Positions 44,623 to 53,875 of a stretch of DNA of 64,000 nucleotides are shown here, one piece after another (positions within the stretch are counted from its first letter, which is position 1; the number at the start of each line of letters is the position of its first letter). The notes under the pieces were generated by a model. It saw only the letters and a program-made list of their open reading frames with translations. It did no database searches and was not told where the DNA came from. Position numbers and translations under genes: made by a program. Source of the stretch: Salinimicrobium sp. TH3 (lineage in GTDB: Bacteria > Bacteroidota > Bacteroidia > Flavobacteriales > Flavobacteriaceae); NCBI RefSeq assembly GCF_026676115.1, contig NZ_JAPONB010000007.1, forward strand, positions 1-64,000. Direction: 5' to 3'.

Positions 44623-45932
44623 TTATAAAGTTTTAGCCCAATTCTTATTCTAACAAAGTAATAGCATAGAATCATATTTAAAATGGTAGTTATGGAAGTC
44701 GCATAAGCAGCTCCAGTTGCACCATAACGAGTAATAAAATAAAAATTAAGGAGTAAGTTTAATAGGACAGTTGTTGCAGTTATATTTCTTAAAATTTTTT
44801 CATGACTGGTCATTACTAACAGGTTGCCCACAGGTCCTGAGGCAATATTGAAAAATTGACCTATAGCTAATATTACTAATACAGAATAAGCCGGAGTGAA
44901 ATCTTCTCCCCAAAATCCCAATACTGTTTTTCCAAAAATCACCAAAATTATCAAAGACAAAAAACCTAGGATAAATAGGGCCTTAGAAACTGATTGAAGT
45001 AACTTTTCTAGTTCTGGAGTTTTCTTATCGTTATACAGCACAGCAATTTTCGGTCCCAATACGGAAATAGTAATTTGTAGAAGAAAACTGGTAAGTAGGG
45101 CAAGTTTCGCTGCGACAGAATAATATCCTACCTCTTTAGTTGTACTTAACCAACCAAGCATTATAGTATCAGCACTTGTGGAAATCAATAGAGAAGCATT
45201 GACTATAAGTAATGATCCTCCGGTTTTCAACATTTCCTTACCTTTAAAAGTTGTAGGCCTGAAAAAATTATAAGATCCATAAATATTTTTCCAATAAACA
45301 ATTCCAAAGACCATTACTACAAGTCGGGATAATCCAAATAATAATGCTATGCCCACAAGATTGAATGGAAAATTACTTAACCAATAAACTATTAAAAAAA
45401 TACCCCAAATTATACCGCTTGAGGTTTGATCTAACACATTGCTCTGCCAAATCTTATCAAAGCCTATTAGGGAAGAAGATAAAATTCTTGTTATTATTTG
45501 AGGAATTAAGAAAGCTGAGAAAATAATTAGTGGAAAAGTTAGTGCGAATGAATCGAACACCTTTGTGGCAATAAATGACGAACAAAGAATCAAAATAATT
45601 GTACACACTATTCCAATTACTCCATTTATAATATATGCGGTACCAAGCATGTTTCTGATATGCTCTTTATCTCTGGAACCAAAACCAATTGCCACTTCCT
45701 TAATGAGTACCTGGGGTAAGCCCCACATTGAAATTACTAGTATAAATGAGGTGATTTGAATAGCAAGATTCATAACACCAAAATCTGACGGACCTAAGAG
45801 TCTTCCAAGAAACATACTCACAAGAAAACTTACTATTAGGCCTACTACTCTTACGATTAGTGAGCTAGAAAATTTAGAAAAAATGTCTTTTAAAGAAGAA
45901 TTCTCGGAAAAGAACTTGTTAATTGATTCCAA
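44613..45932 (-). CDS. Wzx-type flippase (system B)
   Basis: A 439-residue MOP-superfamily transporter with about twelve to fourteen hydrophobic segments. The opening region [20 protein letters not shown] (about 36-55) is typical of O-antigen and teichuronic-acid flippases. It should flip the finished lipid-linked repeat of polymer B. It is only distantly like the flippase of system A at 8648. It follows rmlB by 21 bases and starts the AT-rich variable block. Confidence 0.9.
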   Translation of the reverse strand: MESINKFFSENSSLKDIFSKFSSSLIVRVVGLIVSFLVSMFLGRLLGPSDFGVMNLAIQITSFILVISMWGLPQVLIKEVAIGFGSRDKEHIRNMLGTAYIINGVIGIVCTIILILCSSFIATKVFDSFALTFPLIIFSAFLIPQIITRILSSSLIGFDKIWQSNVLDQTSSGIIWGIFLIVYWLSNFPFNLVGIALLFGLSRLVVMVFGIVYWKNIYGSYNFFRPTTFKGKEMLKTGGSLLIVNASLLISTSADTIMLGWLSTTKEVGYYSVAAKLALLTSFLLQITISVLGPKIAVLYNDKKTPELEKLLQSVSKALFILGFLSLIILVIFGKTVLGFWGEDFTPAYSVLVILAIGQFFNIASGPVGNLLVMTSHEKILRNITATTVLLNLLLNFYFITRYGATGAAYATSITTILNMILCYYFVRIRIGLKLYKWF

Positions 45933-45953
45933 TGGGATTTCTCTGTTGGTATT

Positions 45954-46973
45954 TTAATTTGAATATTTTTCCTGATACCATGCAATAGTCTTTTTAATAC
46001 CAGATTCGAAATTTTCATCAGCCTTCCAACCTAATTGAGATTCGATCTTAGTGGCATCTATGGCATATCTTCTATCGTGACCTGCACGATCCTCTACATT
46101 AGTGATCTGGTCCTTATAGCTTCCTTCAGCTTTTGGGTTCATTTCATCAAGAAGCTCACAAATAGTATGAGCTATATAATTGTTATTACGTTCATTTCTA
46201 CCGCCAATATTATAGACTTCCCCGGCATTTCCAGTTCTAAATGCCAGGTCTATTCCCTTTGCATGATCCAAAACATATAACCAGTCCCTTACATTTTTCC
46301 CATCTCCGTAGATAGGAATATTTTCACCACTAATAGCTTTCCGAATCACTGTTGGGATCAGTTTTTCATCATGCTGTTTAGGTCCGTAGTTATTGGAACA
46401 ATTTGTAATTACCGTATTCATTCCGTAAGTATGATGATAAGAACGCACGATCATATCAGATCCTGCTTTACTTGCTGAATATGGAGAGTTTGGGGCATAA
46501 GGGGTTTCCTCGGTAAACAAACCGGTTTCTCCTAAAGTACCATAAACTTCGTCTGTTGAGATATGCAAAAAACGGCTGTTTTTATATTCTTCTTTATGAG
46601 TGAAAGGTTTATCCATCCAGTATTTATAAGCTACATCTACAAGGGTAAAGGTTCCCCTTACATTTGTTTCTACAAAAACTCCCGGATTTTTGATGGAGTT
46701 ATCTACGTGAGACTCTGCTGCAAAATGGATAACGCCATTAATATTATATTTTTCAAAAAGTTCTTCAACAAGACTCCTATCACAAATATCTCCTTTTACA
46801 AAAGTATATCTATCATTATCCTCCACTTCTTTAATGTTTTCCATATCTCCTGCATAGGTAAGCAGATCCAGGTTAATGATAGAGATGTCCGGGTTATTCT
46901 CTAAAAAAAATGGTATAAAATTGGAACCTATAAAACCAGCTCCACCGGTTACCAAAATTGTTTTTATTGACAT
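45954..46973 (-). CDS. rmlB: dTDP-glucose 4,6-dehydratase
   Basis: A 339-residue short-chain dehydrogenase with TGGAGFIGSNF (9-19) for NAD binding, ISTDEVYG (about 138-145) with the catalytic Asp-Glu pair, YSASK (about 164-168), and DWLYVLDHAKGI. This is the usual length. It converts dTDP-glucose to the 4-keto-6-deoxy intermediate in dTDP-L-rhamnose synthesis. It is the last of four rml genes in the order A-C-D-B, separated from rmlD by a 49-base gap filled by a hairpin repeat. Confidence 0.95.
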   Translation of the reverse strand: MSIKTILVTGGAGFIGSNFIPFFLENNPDISIINLDLLTYAGDMENIKEVEDNDRYTFVKGDICDRSLVEELFEKYNINGVIHFAAESHVDNSIKNPGVFVETNVRGTFTLVDVAYKYWMDKPFTHKEEYKNSRFLHISTDEVYGTLGETGLFTEETPYAPNSPYSASKAGSDMIVRSYHHTYGMNTVITNCSNNYGPKQHDEKLIPTVIRKAISGENIPIYGDGKNVRDWLYVLDHAKGIDLAFRTGNAGEVYNIGGRNERNNNYIAHTICELLDEMNPKAEGSYKDQITNVEDRAGHDRRYAIDATKIESQLGWKADENFESGIKKTIAWYQEKYSN

Positions 46974-46990
46974 AATTATCTTGAATTTAG

Positions 46991-47044
46991 TTCTCGATAC
47001 AAATTCATTCCTGCTACCGCAGTTATGAATTCACTCGAACTGAC
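46991..47044. repeat. Structured hairpin repeat overlapping the rmlD end
   Basis: On the minus strand: outer arms GTTCGAG and TATCGAGAAC, inner hairpin ATTCAT-CTGC-GGTA-GCAG-ATGAAT. It belongs to the same family as the seven copies in the 54.3-54.7 and 59.1-59.6 kb repeats and the copy at 31833-31874, but with different, still paired stem bases. The stop codon and last few codons of rmlD (47023 onward) lie inside it. Confidence 0.8.
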
Positions 47045-47904
47045 GTAGGTTTTACTTTTTGAATACAGTCTCTTAAACTATCTTTCCAGTATGGAATTGT
47101 ATAACTAAATGTATTTTTTAGTTTATTAAGATCCATAAGCGAATAATGAGGGCGTGCTGCCGGAGTTGGATAAGCAGAGGTCGGTATCGGGCTTAACTTA
47201 CAATTCAGCTTTGCCGATTCAATAATTTCATTCGCAAAATCATACCAGGAACAAACTCCCTCATTTGAAAAATGATAAACCTCTAAATTTTCATTTTCCG
47301 CTTTAACTGCTTTCTTTAGAATAAACTCTGCCAGGTCACGGGCATAAGTAGGAGCTCCAACCTGGTCACTAATCACATTTAGCTCTTCCCTTTGTTCCCC
47401 CAATCGCAGCATGGTCTTCACAAAGTTATTTCCGAAAGAGGAATACACCCAGGAAGTACGTATGATCATTGAGTTTACTGGATCTATTTCCAGCATTGCT
47501 TTCTCCCCTTCCAGTTTTGTCTTCCCATACATGTTCAGCGGTGAGGTAGGATTATCAACAAGGTATGGCTTATAGCCTTTCCCGTTGAAAACATAATCGG
47601 TAGAGATATGTATCATTTTCAACCGGTTTTCTCTGGCTATTTCAGCAAGATTTCTAACCGAAAGATGATTTGTTTTGTTTGCCAGTTCAGGTTCAGATTC
47701 CGCTTTATCTACGGCTGTGTAAGCTGCGCAATTGATAATGACATCTATACTGTTTTTTTCGATAAAAACCTTTGCAGATTCTTTGTCAGAAATATCCAGA
47801 TCCTCCCTCGAAGTAAAAATGAAATCATATTTAGGAAAATCAACTGAAAGATCCCTTATTTCTGAACCCAGTTGTCCTTTAGACCCTGTTATGAGCAGCT
47901 TCAT
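47023..47904 (-). CDS. rmlD: dTDP-4-dehydrorhamnose reductase
   Basis: A 293-residue NAD(P)-dependent reductase with [12 protein letters not shown] (4-15), INCAAYTAVDKAE (about 66-78), ISTDYVFNG and YGKTKLEGE (Tyr-x-x-x-Lys active site, about 130-138). It makes the last step to dTDP-L-rhamnose. The ATG at 47904 is chosen because the nucleotide-binding strand begins there; the 14 in-frame codons before it lie inside rmlC and look unrelated. The gene overlaps rmlC by 26 bases. Its C-terminal residues (SVRVNS) are encoded by the hairpin repeat at 46991-47044. Confidence 0.94.
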   Translation of the reverse strand: MKLLITGSKGQLGSEIRDLSVDFPKYDFIFTSREDLDISDKESAKVFIEKNSIDVIINCAAYTAVDKAESEPELANKTNHLSVRNLAEIARENRLKMIHISTDYVFNGKGYKPYLVDNPTSPLNMYGKTKLEGEKAMLEIDPVNSMIIRTSWVYSSFGNNFVKTMLRLGEQREELNVISDQVGAPTYARDLAEFILKKAVKAENENLEVYHFSNEGVCSWYDFANEIIESAKLNCKLSPIPTSAYPTPAARPHYSLMDLNKLKNTFSYTIPYWKDSLRDCIQKVKPTSVRVNS

Positions 47905-48475
47905 TCTCGTATAGGTTTTCGAAAAAATCAAATTTGTCAGCTTCATTAAAAAGAGGCTGATTTTTATCCTTATCAGATAACATCAATTTATCTGCAGGTA
48001 ATTCCCAATCGATATTAATAGCAGGATCATTGAAGAGGAAACCACGGTCGAATTCAGGAGCGTAGAAGTTATCACACTTATAAGCAAAGACGGCTTCATC
48101 TGAAGTAACAACAAAACCATGAGCAAATCCTCTTGGCACAAAAAGTTGCCTTTTATTCTCAGCACTTAACTCAACTATCACAGATTTACCAAAATATGGA
48201 GATCCTTTTCTAATATCCACTGCTACATCTAATACCGTACCCTGAAGAACCCGAACAAGTTTAGATTGGGTAAATGGAGGTAATTGGTAATGCATCCCTC
48301 TTAAAACACCATAAGAAGATTTTGATTCATTATCCTGACAGAAATTCACTTCATAACCAAGAAATTCCTCAAGTGTATCCTTTCTAAAGGTTTCGCTAAA
48401 GTATCCCCTGTGATCACCGAATATTTTAGGCTCACAAATAACAACGTCCGGGATTTCCGTTCTAATAAACTTCAT
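47879..48475 (-). CDS. rmlC: dTDP-4-dehydrorhamnose 3,5-epimerase
   Basis: A 198-residue cupin epimerase with [12 protein letters not shown] (about 21-32), [19 protein letters not shown] (about 49-67), [18 protein letters not shown] (about 73-90) and [10 protein letters not shown] (about 112-121), including the catalytic His of RGMHYQ. It turns the 4-keto intermediate into dTDP-4-keto-L-rhamnose. It overlaps rmlA by 14 bases and rmlD by 26 bases. Confidence 0.95.
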   Translation of the reverse strand: MKFIRTEIPDVVICEPKIFGDHRGYFSETFRKDTLEEFLGYEVNFCQDNESKSSYGVLRGMHYQLPPFTQSKLVRVLQGTVLDVAVDIRKGSPYFGKSVIVELSAENKRQLFVPRGFAHGFVVTSDEAVFAYKCDNFYAPEFDRGFLFNDPAINIDWELPADKLMLSDKDKNQPLFNEADKFDFFENLYENEAAHNRV

Positions 48476-49358
48476 AAGCTATCTTTTTTTCAGCTCTTTT
48501 TAACAAATATTGACCATAACCATTCTTTTTTAAAGGATCTGCCAATGCTATTAATTGCTCTCGGCTGATATAACCTTTTTCAAAAGCTATTTCCTCCAGA
48601 CAGGCTACCTTTAGGCCCTGCCTTTTCTCGATGGTATGGATAAAATTAGAGGCTTCCAGCATAGACTCATGAGTTCCGGTATCCAACCAGGCGTATCCTC
48701 TTCCCATAAGCTCGACCTTAAGTCCTCCTTTTTCTAAATAAGCTTCATTTACAGAAGTAATTTCCAATTCACCTCTGTGACTTGGCATTACATTTTTGGC
48801 CACCTCAACGACAGTGTTGGGATAAAAGTAAAGCCCAACGACCGCATAGTTGCTTTTAGGTTGCTTTGGTTTTTCCTCGATGCTGGTGACGTTTCCTTCA
48901 TTATCGAATTCAGCTACACCATAACGTTCCGGATCATTTACATAATATCCAAAAACTGTAGCCTTACCTTCTTCTTCTACATTTTTCACTGATTGCCTAA
49001 GGAGTTCAGAAAACCCGTGACCATAAAAAATATTATCCCCTAATACCAGGCAAACATCATCATCTCCAATAAACTCTTCTCCAATGAGAAATGCCTGGGC
49101 TAAGCCATCAGGGCTCGGCTGCACTTTATATTCGAATCTCATCCCCAATTCTGCACCATCCCCAAGCAATTTCTCAAAATTTGGAAGATCTTCAGGAGTA
49201 GAAATTATAAGTACTTCCCTAATACCTGCGAGCATCAGCACCGATAAAGGATAATAAATCATTGGCTTATCATAGATACAAAGCAGTTGTTTTGAGACTC
49301 CTTTTGTAATGGGGTAAAGTCTGGTGCCGGATCCACCGGCTAAAATTATTCCTTTCAT
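48462..49358 (-). CDS. rmlA: Glucose-1-phosphate thymidylyltransferase
   Basis: A 298-residue nucleotidyltransferase with [14 protein letters not shown] (5-18), [16 protein letters not shown] (about 23-38), ALGD-type VLGDNIFYG (about 106-114) and [19 protein letters not shown] (about 160-178). It makes dTDP-glucose, the first step to dTDP-rhamnose. It is the first of the four rml genes and lies 57 bases after cysQ. Confidence 0.96.
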   Translation of the reverse strand: MKGIILAGGSGTRLYPITKGVSKQLLCIYDKPMIYYPLSVLMLAGIREVLIISTPEDLPNFEKLLGDGAELGMRFEYKVQPSPDGLAQAFLIGEEFIGDDDVCLVLGDNIFYGHGFSELLRQSVKNVEEEGKATVFGYYVNDPERYGVAEFDNEGNVTSIEEKPKQPKSNYAVVGLYFYPNTVVEVAKNVMPSHRGELEITSVNEAYLEKGGLKVELMGRGYAWLDTGTHESMLEASNFIHTIEKRQGLKVACLEEIAFEKGYISREQLIALADPLKKNGYGQYLLKRAEKKIAYEVY

Positions 49359-49415
49359 TTAAATGCGAATTTGCGCGAATTAAGATCGAATTTCACGGGT
49401 CGTTTTATGTTACTT

Positions 49416-50204
49416 TTAGTTTACAAGGAACCAGTTATTCAAAAGGTTTTCCCGGTTGTAAAGCATTGGCTCTTTTGTGGTGTGGTCTGTTACTGTTTTG
49501 CCGGCATACATGCAGATCGCCTGGCCTGCAGCCGTGTCCCATTCCATAGTAGGGGCGAAGCGGGGATAGCAATCGGCCTGTCCTTCGGCTACCATACAAA
49601 GTTTTAAGGAACTACCTTTGGAAATGCTGGTTACTTTCCCGTGTTCTTTTTCCAGAGTGAGGATATATTCTTCAGTCTCCGGGGAGAGATGAGATTTGCT
49701 TGCTACTACACAGTAGCTGTCATCTTTTCTGGGAAGTGGAAGCCGCTGTGCTAATTGATCCAGGCGATCCAGCTTAGAATCAGCAGTTATTCCGGCAGCT
49801 TTAAAGGAGCCTGTTTCTTTTTCAGCATAGTACAGTTCTTCAAGAGCGGGAACATAAATAACACCCAATACCGGTATCTGATCTTCAACCAAGGCTATAT
49901 TCACGGTGAATTCACCATTCTTTTTAATGAATTCCTTGGTGCCATCAATAGGATCAACGATCCATAATTGGTCCCAGCCTTTCCTTTCCTTATACGGAAG
50001 ATCCTTTCCTTCTTCCGAAAGTATTGGAATGTTCGTCTCCTTTAGGTACTCTATGATGATCTCATGGGAAGCCAGGTCTGCTTTTGTCAGCGGGGAATCA
50101 TCACCTTTAGCTTCCACTTCAAAATCCTCATTGTCGTAGATCTCCATGATTCGCTTTCCGGCGGCCAGGGAGGCTTTTATTGCAGTTTCGAGTAGGTTAT
50201 TCAT
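49416..50204 (-). CDS. cysQ: 3'(2'),5'-bisphosphate nucleotidase
   Basis: A 262-residue inositol-monophosphatase-fold enzyme with LSEEGKDLPY (about 60-69), WIVDPIDGTKEFIKKNGEFT (about 80-99, the metal site DPIDGT) and the C-terminal MEWDTAAGQAI (about 219-229). It removes phosphate from PAP, the inhibitory by-product of sulfotransferases. Placed with cysC, cysD and cysN and a sulfotransferase, it supports a sulfation cycle for polymer B. A 75-base spacer with a hairpin repeat (CTTCTCGACTCCGCTCGAAG, about 50235-50254) separates it from cysN. Confidence 0.93.
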   Translation of the reverse strand: MNNLLETAIKASLAAGKRIMEIYDNEDFEVEAKGDDSPLTKADLASHEIIIEYLKETNIPILSEEGKDLPYKERKGWDQLWIVDPIDGTKEFIKKNGEFTVNIALVEDQIPVLGVIYVPALEELYYAEKETGSFKAAGITADSKLDRLDQLAQRLPLPRKDDSYCVVASKSHLSPETEEYILTLEKEHGKVTSISKGSSLKLCMVAEGQADCYPRFAPTMEWDTAAGQAICMYAGKTVTDHTTKEPMLYNRENLLNNWFLVN

Positions 50205-50223
50205 TTGTAATCTTTGCTAGTTA

Positions 50224-50270
50224 GAGACCCCTCGCTTCTCGACTCCGCTCGAAGTGACAGCTCGAGGCGA
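50224..50270. repeat. Hairpin repeat between cysN and cysQ
   Basis: Contains CTTCTCGACTCCGCTCGAAG followed by TGACAG: arms CTTC.CGA and TCG.GAAG around ACTCCGC. This resembles a widespread flavobacterial intergenic repeat and could form a small RNA hairpin inside the operon. Confidence 0.55.
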
Positions 50271-50279
50271 CATTGGTAA

Positions 50280-51536
50280 TTAGACAATCATTCCGGCAGC
50301 CACAGTTTCATTTGTAGCCTGGTCTATTAAGATTATGCTTCCGGTATTTCGATTGTCCCTGTAAGAATCGATCATCAGCGGTCTTGTACTGCGAATTTTG
50401 ACGCGGGAAATGTCATTCATGTTCAAATCCTTGTCTTCTGTATTACGCTCAAAGGAATTGATGTCCATTTTGTAGACGACTTCTTTAATCATTGCCTGCT
50501 CCTCATTGGAAGTGTGGCGAACAATGTATTTAGCTCTTGGTTTGGCAGACTCATTGGCCAACCAACAAAGCATTACATCAAATTCCTGTGATGGCTCCGG
50601 TTGATTGTTTTTCTTTACGATCATATCGCCTCTGCTGATATCAATGTCATCCTCTAGTGTAATTGAAATTGACATAGGAGCATAAGCTTCTTCAAGCTCC
50701 TGCTCTCCTGCATTAATGGACTTTATTTTTGAGGTAAATCCCGAAGGTAAAACGGCCACCTCATCTCCAACCCTGTAGATCCCACTGGCCACTCTGCCCG
50801 CGTAACCGCGATAATCAATAAAACCTTCCCGCTGCGGGCGAAGAACTGTTTGAACTGCAAACCGGGAATCAATCTTATTAATATCACTGCTAATGTGAAG
50901 AGTTTCCAAAGTATTAAGAAGCGTGCCACCCTGATACCATTTCATATTTTCTGATGAATTCACCACGTTATCTCCTAGTAAAGCACTTATTGGAATAAAC
51001 CGTACATCTTTAACAATCAGTTTGGATGAAAACTCTTCAAACTGGGTTACAATTTCATTGAACCGATCTTCAGAAAAATCGACCAGGTCCATTTTGTTTA
51101 CACAAACGATAAGATGCGGTATATTCAGTAGAGAAGCAATAAACGAATGTCTCTTTGTCTGTTCAATTACTCCGTGACGGGCATCAATAAGAATTATTGC
51201 TGCATTTGCGGTAGAGGCTCCCGTTACCATATTTCGGGTGTATTGGATATGCCCTGGAGTATCTGCGATAATAAACTTTCGTTTTGGAGTGGTAAAGTAG
51301 CGGTAAGCCACATCTATAGTAATTCCCTGTTCTCTTTCATCCCTCAGCCCATCTGTAAAGAGAGCCATATCCACTCCGTCATGTCCTTTCTTTGCACTCG
51401 TAGCAGTTATCGACGCCAATTGATCCTCAAAAATTGATTTGGAATCGTATAGTAGTCTCCCAATCAAAGTGCTTTTTCCATCGTCCACACTTCCGGCGGT
51501 AGTGAATCTTAGTAGTTGGTTGTTATCTATTTGCAT
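50280..51536 (-). CDS. cysN: Sulfate adenylyltransferase subunit 1 (GTPase)
   Basis: A 418-residue GTPase of the EF-Tu-like family with TAGSVDDGKSTLIGRL (12-27), DTPGHIQYTRNM (about 92-103) and CVNKMDLVDF (about 145-154). It lacks a C-terminal kinase domain, consistent with a separate cysC here. With CysD it activates sulfate to APS. It belongs to the PAPS-forming set upstream of the rml genes and follows cysD after 137 bases that hold a GATAGCTATC palindromic repeat. Confidence 0.95.
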   Translation of the reverse strand: MQIDNNQLLRFTTAGSVDDGKSTLIGRLLYDSKSIFEDQLASITATSAKKGHDGVDMALFTDGLRDEREQGITIDVAYRYFTTPKRKFIIADTPGHIQYTRNMVTGASTANAAIILIDARHGVIEQTKRHSFIASLLNIPHLIVCVNKMDLVDFSEDRFNEIVTQFEEFSSKLIVKDVRFIPISALLGDNVVNSSENMKWYQGGTLLNTLETLHISSDINKIDSRFAVQTVLRPQREGFIDYRGYAGRVASGIYRVGDEVAVLPSGFTSKIKSINAGEQELEEAYAPMSISITLEDDIDISRGDMIVKKNNQPEPSQEFDVMLCWLANESAKPRAKYIVRHTSNEEQAMIKEVVYKMDINSFERNTEDKDLNMNDISRVKIRSTRPLMIDSYRDNRNTGSIILIDQATNETVAAGMIV

Positions 51537-51569
51537 AATATTGTTCTTCTCGATTTTCCGTTTTGCCCT

Positions 51570-51587
51570 TCCCGATAGCTATCGGGA
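51570..51587. repeat. GATAGCTATC palindrome between cysD and cysN
   Basis: TCCCGATAGCTATCGGGA is a perfect 18-base palindrome inside a TTTTGCCC...AAGGGAACCGGAAAA frame. Further copies are at 27904-27921, 27971-27988 and 31783-31800. In RNA it would form a stable hairpin in the cysD-cysN spacer and might affect processing or relative expression; untested. Confidence 0.85.
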
Positions 51588-51673
51588 CTAAGGGAACCGG
51601 AAAATTTTATAGTATATAAGTGATTGTAAATTAATTTCCCTCCCTTTAGGGCCGGGGTAAAGGAAATTAATTT

Positions 51674-52579
51674 CTAAAAGTAACCCTGTTTTTTTCTGTC
51701 CTCCATTGCCGTTTCAGATCTTTTATCATCTGATCTGTCTCCACGTTCTGTCTTTCTCATGGCAGAAACTTCCAGAGCTATTTTCTCTAAAGTATCGGCG
51801 TCAGATTCTATGCCACCGGTGATAGTAATATCTCCCAAAGTCCTGAAACGGATCTTCTTTTTTACCACCTGCTCATTTTCTTCCAACTTCAGGAATTCTG
51901 ACATAGGGATCCAGGAATTGCTTCTGAAAACAACATCTCTTTCATGAGCATAGTATAAGGATGGAATGCTGATGTTTTCTCTTTTGATATAGTTCCAAAC
52001 GTCCATTTCTGTCCAGTTGCTTATAGGAAAGGCGCGGAAATGTTCTCCTTCGAAATGTTTTCCATTCAGATGATTCCATAGTTCAGGCCGTTGATTTTTT
52101 GGATCCCATTCCCCGAAGTCATTTCGGTGAGAGAAGAAGCGTTCTTTTGCACGGGCTTTTTCCTCATCCCGTCTTCCTCCGCCAATTGCACAATCTACTT
52201 TGTTATTATCAATAGCATCAAGTAGGGTTGTAATTTGCAAAGCATTTCTGGTGGCATTTTTTCCCTTCTCTTCGGCTACTCTTCCCTGGTCAATAGAATC
52301 CTGGACAGAGCCAACTATAAGCTTTACGCCCAACTCCTTTATGAGATCATCGCGAAACTGGATGGTCTCCGGGAAATTGTGTCCGGTATCTACATGCATT
52401 AGGGCAAATGGAATTTTGGCCGGGTAAAATGCTTTTTTAGCCAGATGAGTTACCAGGATTGAATCCTTACCCCCGGAGAACAAAATAACCGGATTCTCAA
52501 ATTGCGCCCATACCTCCCGCAAGATGTATATAGCTTCCGATTCCAGTTCGTCTAAATAATTCAGGTAATATTTATTCAT
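51674..52579 (-). CDS. cysD: Sulfate adenylyltransferase subunit 2
   Basis: A 301-residue PP-loop ATPase with FSGGKDSILVTHL (34-46), MHVDTGHNFPE (about 61-71), GGGRRDEEKARAKERFFSHR (about 132-151) and FPISNWTEMDVWNYI (about 186-200), the standard CysD signatures. It forms APS together with CysN. It overlaps cysC by 8 bases. cysH and sulfite reductase genes are not next to it, which argues that the APS is meant for PAPS and sulfation rather than for cysteine. Confidence 0.95.
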   Translation of the reverse strand: MNKYYLNYLDELESEAIYILREVWAQFENPVILFSGGKDSILVTHLAKKAFYPAKIPFALMHVDTGHNFPETIQFRDDLIKELGVKLIVGSVQDSIDQGRVAEEKGKNATRNALQITTLLDAIDNNKVDCAIGGGRRDEEKARAKERFFSHRNDFGEWDPKNQRPELWNHLNGKHFEGEHFRAFPISNWTEMDVWNYIKRENISIPSLYYAHERDVVFRSNSWIPMSEFLKLEENEQVVKKKIRFRTLGDITITGGIESDADTLEKIALEVSAMRKTERGDRSDDKRSETAMEDRKKQGYF

Positions 52580-53174
52580 TGTGCTTAAACTGTATTATAG
52601 GTAAAATATGAGCAAGTACTCTTTGAGCTGATCTTTCTATTGTTTCTTCTTCTGTTCTTATTTCCACAGCGGGATTATTGGGTTTTTCAAAAGGGGCGGA
52701 TATTCCGGTGAAATTTTCAATTTCTCCCGCTCTTGCCTTCTTGTATAGGCCCTTTACATCTCTTCGCTCACATTCCTCAACCGAAGTGTTTACAAATACC
52801 TCTACGAAATTGTCCTCTCCAACGATTGTTTTGATTATTTCTCTGTCAGATTCCATAGGGGTGATAAATGCCGAAAGAATAACCTCGCCGGCATCCATAA
52901 ACAATTTCGCTACTTCGGCAATACGTCTTAGATTTTCAGTTCTGTCCTCCTCAGAAAATCCGAGGTTTTGATTCAATCCGCCGCGAATATTATCCCCGTC
53001 TAATGAATAAGTATGTATTCCTTGTTCAAATAGTTTTTTTTCTACCACATTCGCGATAGTAGATTTTCCCGAGCCGGAAAGACCGGTAAACCAAACGACG
53101 AGAGGCTGATGTCCTTTTAAATCACTTCGGTGATTTTGGGTAACATTGTAATCCTGAGGAATTATATTATTCAT
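52572..53174 (-). CDS. cysC: Adenylylsulfate kinase
   Basis: A 200-residue APS kinase with P-loop GLSGSGKST (31-39), LDGDNIRGGLNQNLGFSEED (about 58-77) and VFVNTSVEECERRDVKGLYK (about 125-144). It phosphorylates APS to PAPS, the sulfate donor for the sulfotransferase at 43154. It overlaps cysD by 8 bases and the DUF2061 gene by 8 bases, so all three are translated as a coupled unit. Confidence 0.95.
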   Translation of the reverse strand: MNNIIPQDYNVTQNHRSDLKGHQPLVVWFTGLSGSGKSTIANVVEKKLFEQGIHTYSLDGDNIRGGLNQNLGFSEEDRTENLRRIAEVAKLFMDAGEVILSAFITPMESDREIIKTIVGEDNFVEVFVNTSVEECERRDVKGLYKKARAGEIENFTGISAPFEKPNNPAVEIRTEEETIERSAQRVLAHILPIIQFKHNE

Positions 53175-53604
53175 CAGCTACTGAATTAGAAGGGGTTTTT
53201 CTGTGACTAAGTCCGTAATTAGATCTGTACCAGACTTTTTCGTGTAAATAGTATAGCAGCATTTTAGTTATAATCTCTACCATTCCCACTTTTAGTCCTA
53301 TTAAAGGATCTCCTGAAATCCACCAGGCAAGGATCATAGTGTCGACAGTTCCCACAACACGCCAGCTGATAGTTTTCGCAATATGCCGCCAATTGGTTGT
53401 TTCTTTATCCAAATTGAGCCTAAACCATAAGCGCTCGTGAAGGTAGTAAAGCACCATTTTAGTGACTACTTCGGCTAAACCAATTTGAACTCCAATTAAA
53501 GCATCCCCCGTGATGATCCAGGAAATTAACATGGTATCCAAAGTGCCGATGCATCTCCAGGTAATGGCTTTTGCTATATGGCGTTTGTGGGATGAGTCTT
53601 TCAT
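53167..53604 (-). CDS. Membrane protein with two DUF2061 repeats
   Basis: A 145-residue protein made of two near-identical halves (about 8-65 and 73-128). Each has the pattern HIAKA/T-I-S/T-WR-x-x-GT-x-DT-M, a hydrophobic segment, SGD/TGD-x-LIG and a second hydrophobic segment ending in LYYLHE. The DUF2061 family has no known biochemical role. The gene overlaps cysC and heads the sulfate-activation set, so a role in sulfate uptake, retention or membrane placement of PAPS synthesis is possible. It is first after the duplicated promoter and leader at 53876-54017. Confidence 0.85.
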   Translation of the reverse strand: MKDSSHKRHIAKAITWRCIGTLDTMLISWIITGDALIGVQIGLAEVVTKMVLYYLHERLWFRLNLDKETTNWRHIAKTISWRVVGTVDTMILAWWISGDPLIGLKVGMVEIITKMLLYYLHEKVWYRSNYGLSHRKTPSNSVADE

Positions 53605-53875
53605 TAAGTTATAAATTCCTGAGGTTATATCTTAGATCTCACTCCCCTAAGCGGCTTCCAACTCCGCCGGTTAGTAAGACGTATTTAATGAAGAGCAATT
53701 ATTTCAGTTATGAGTTAGGAGTGATGAGTTATGTCTTTACAGTTGCCTGTAGCCAGTTACGAATTACCTGTTGCGGGTTGCGCGTCATTTCGTTTTCTGT
53801 TTACCTTTTTTACTGAATAACCGCATTCTGAATCTTGAATTTTAAATCTTGAATTCGAAATGCCGCCTGCGGCGG
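53605..53875. other. Leader and hairpins upstream of the DUF2061-cys genes
   Basis: Untranslated leader expected from promoter P2. It has a perfect GC hairpin GCCGCC-TGC-GGCGGC (53862-53876) and TTGAATTTTAAATCTTGAAT-type repeats. It also contains TTGCCTG/TTGCGGGTTGCG units related to the minisatellite at 31651. No gene. Confidence 0.55.

Noticed and set aside
49416-53174. Assimilatory sulfate reduction operon for cysteine synthesis
   Set aside because: PAPS/APS reductase and sulfite reductase genes are missing, while a sulfotransferase and PAP phosphatase are present.
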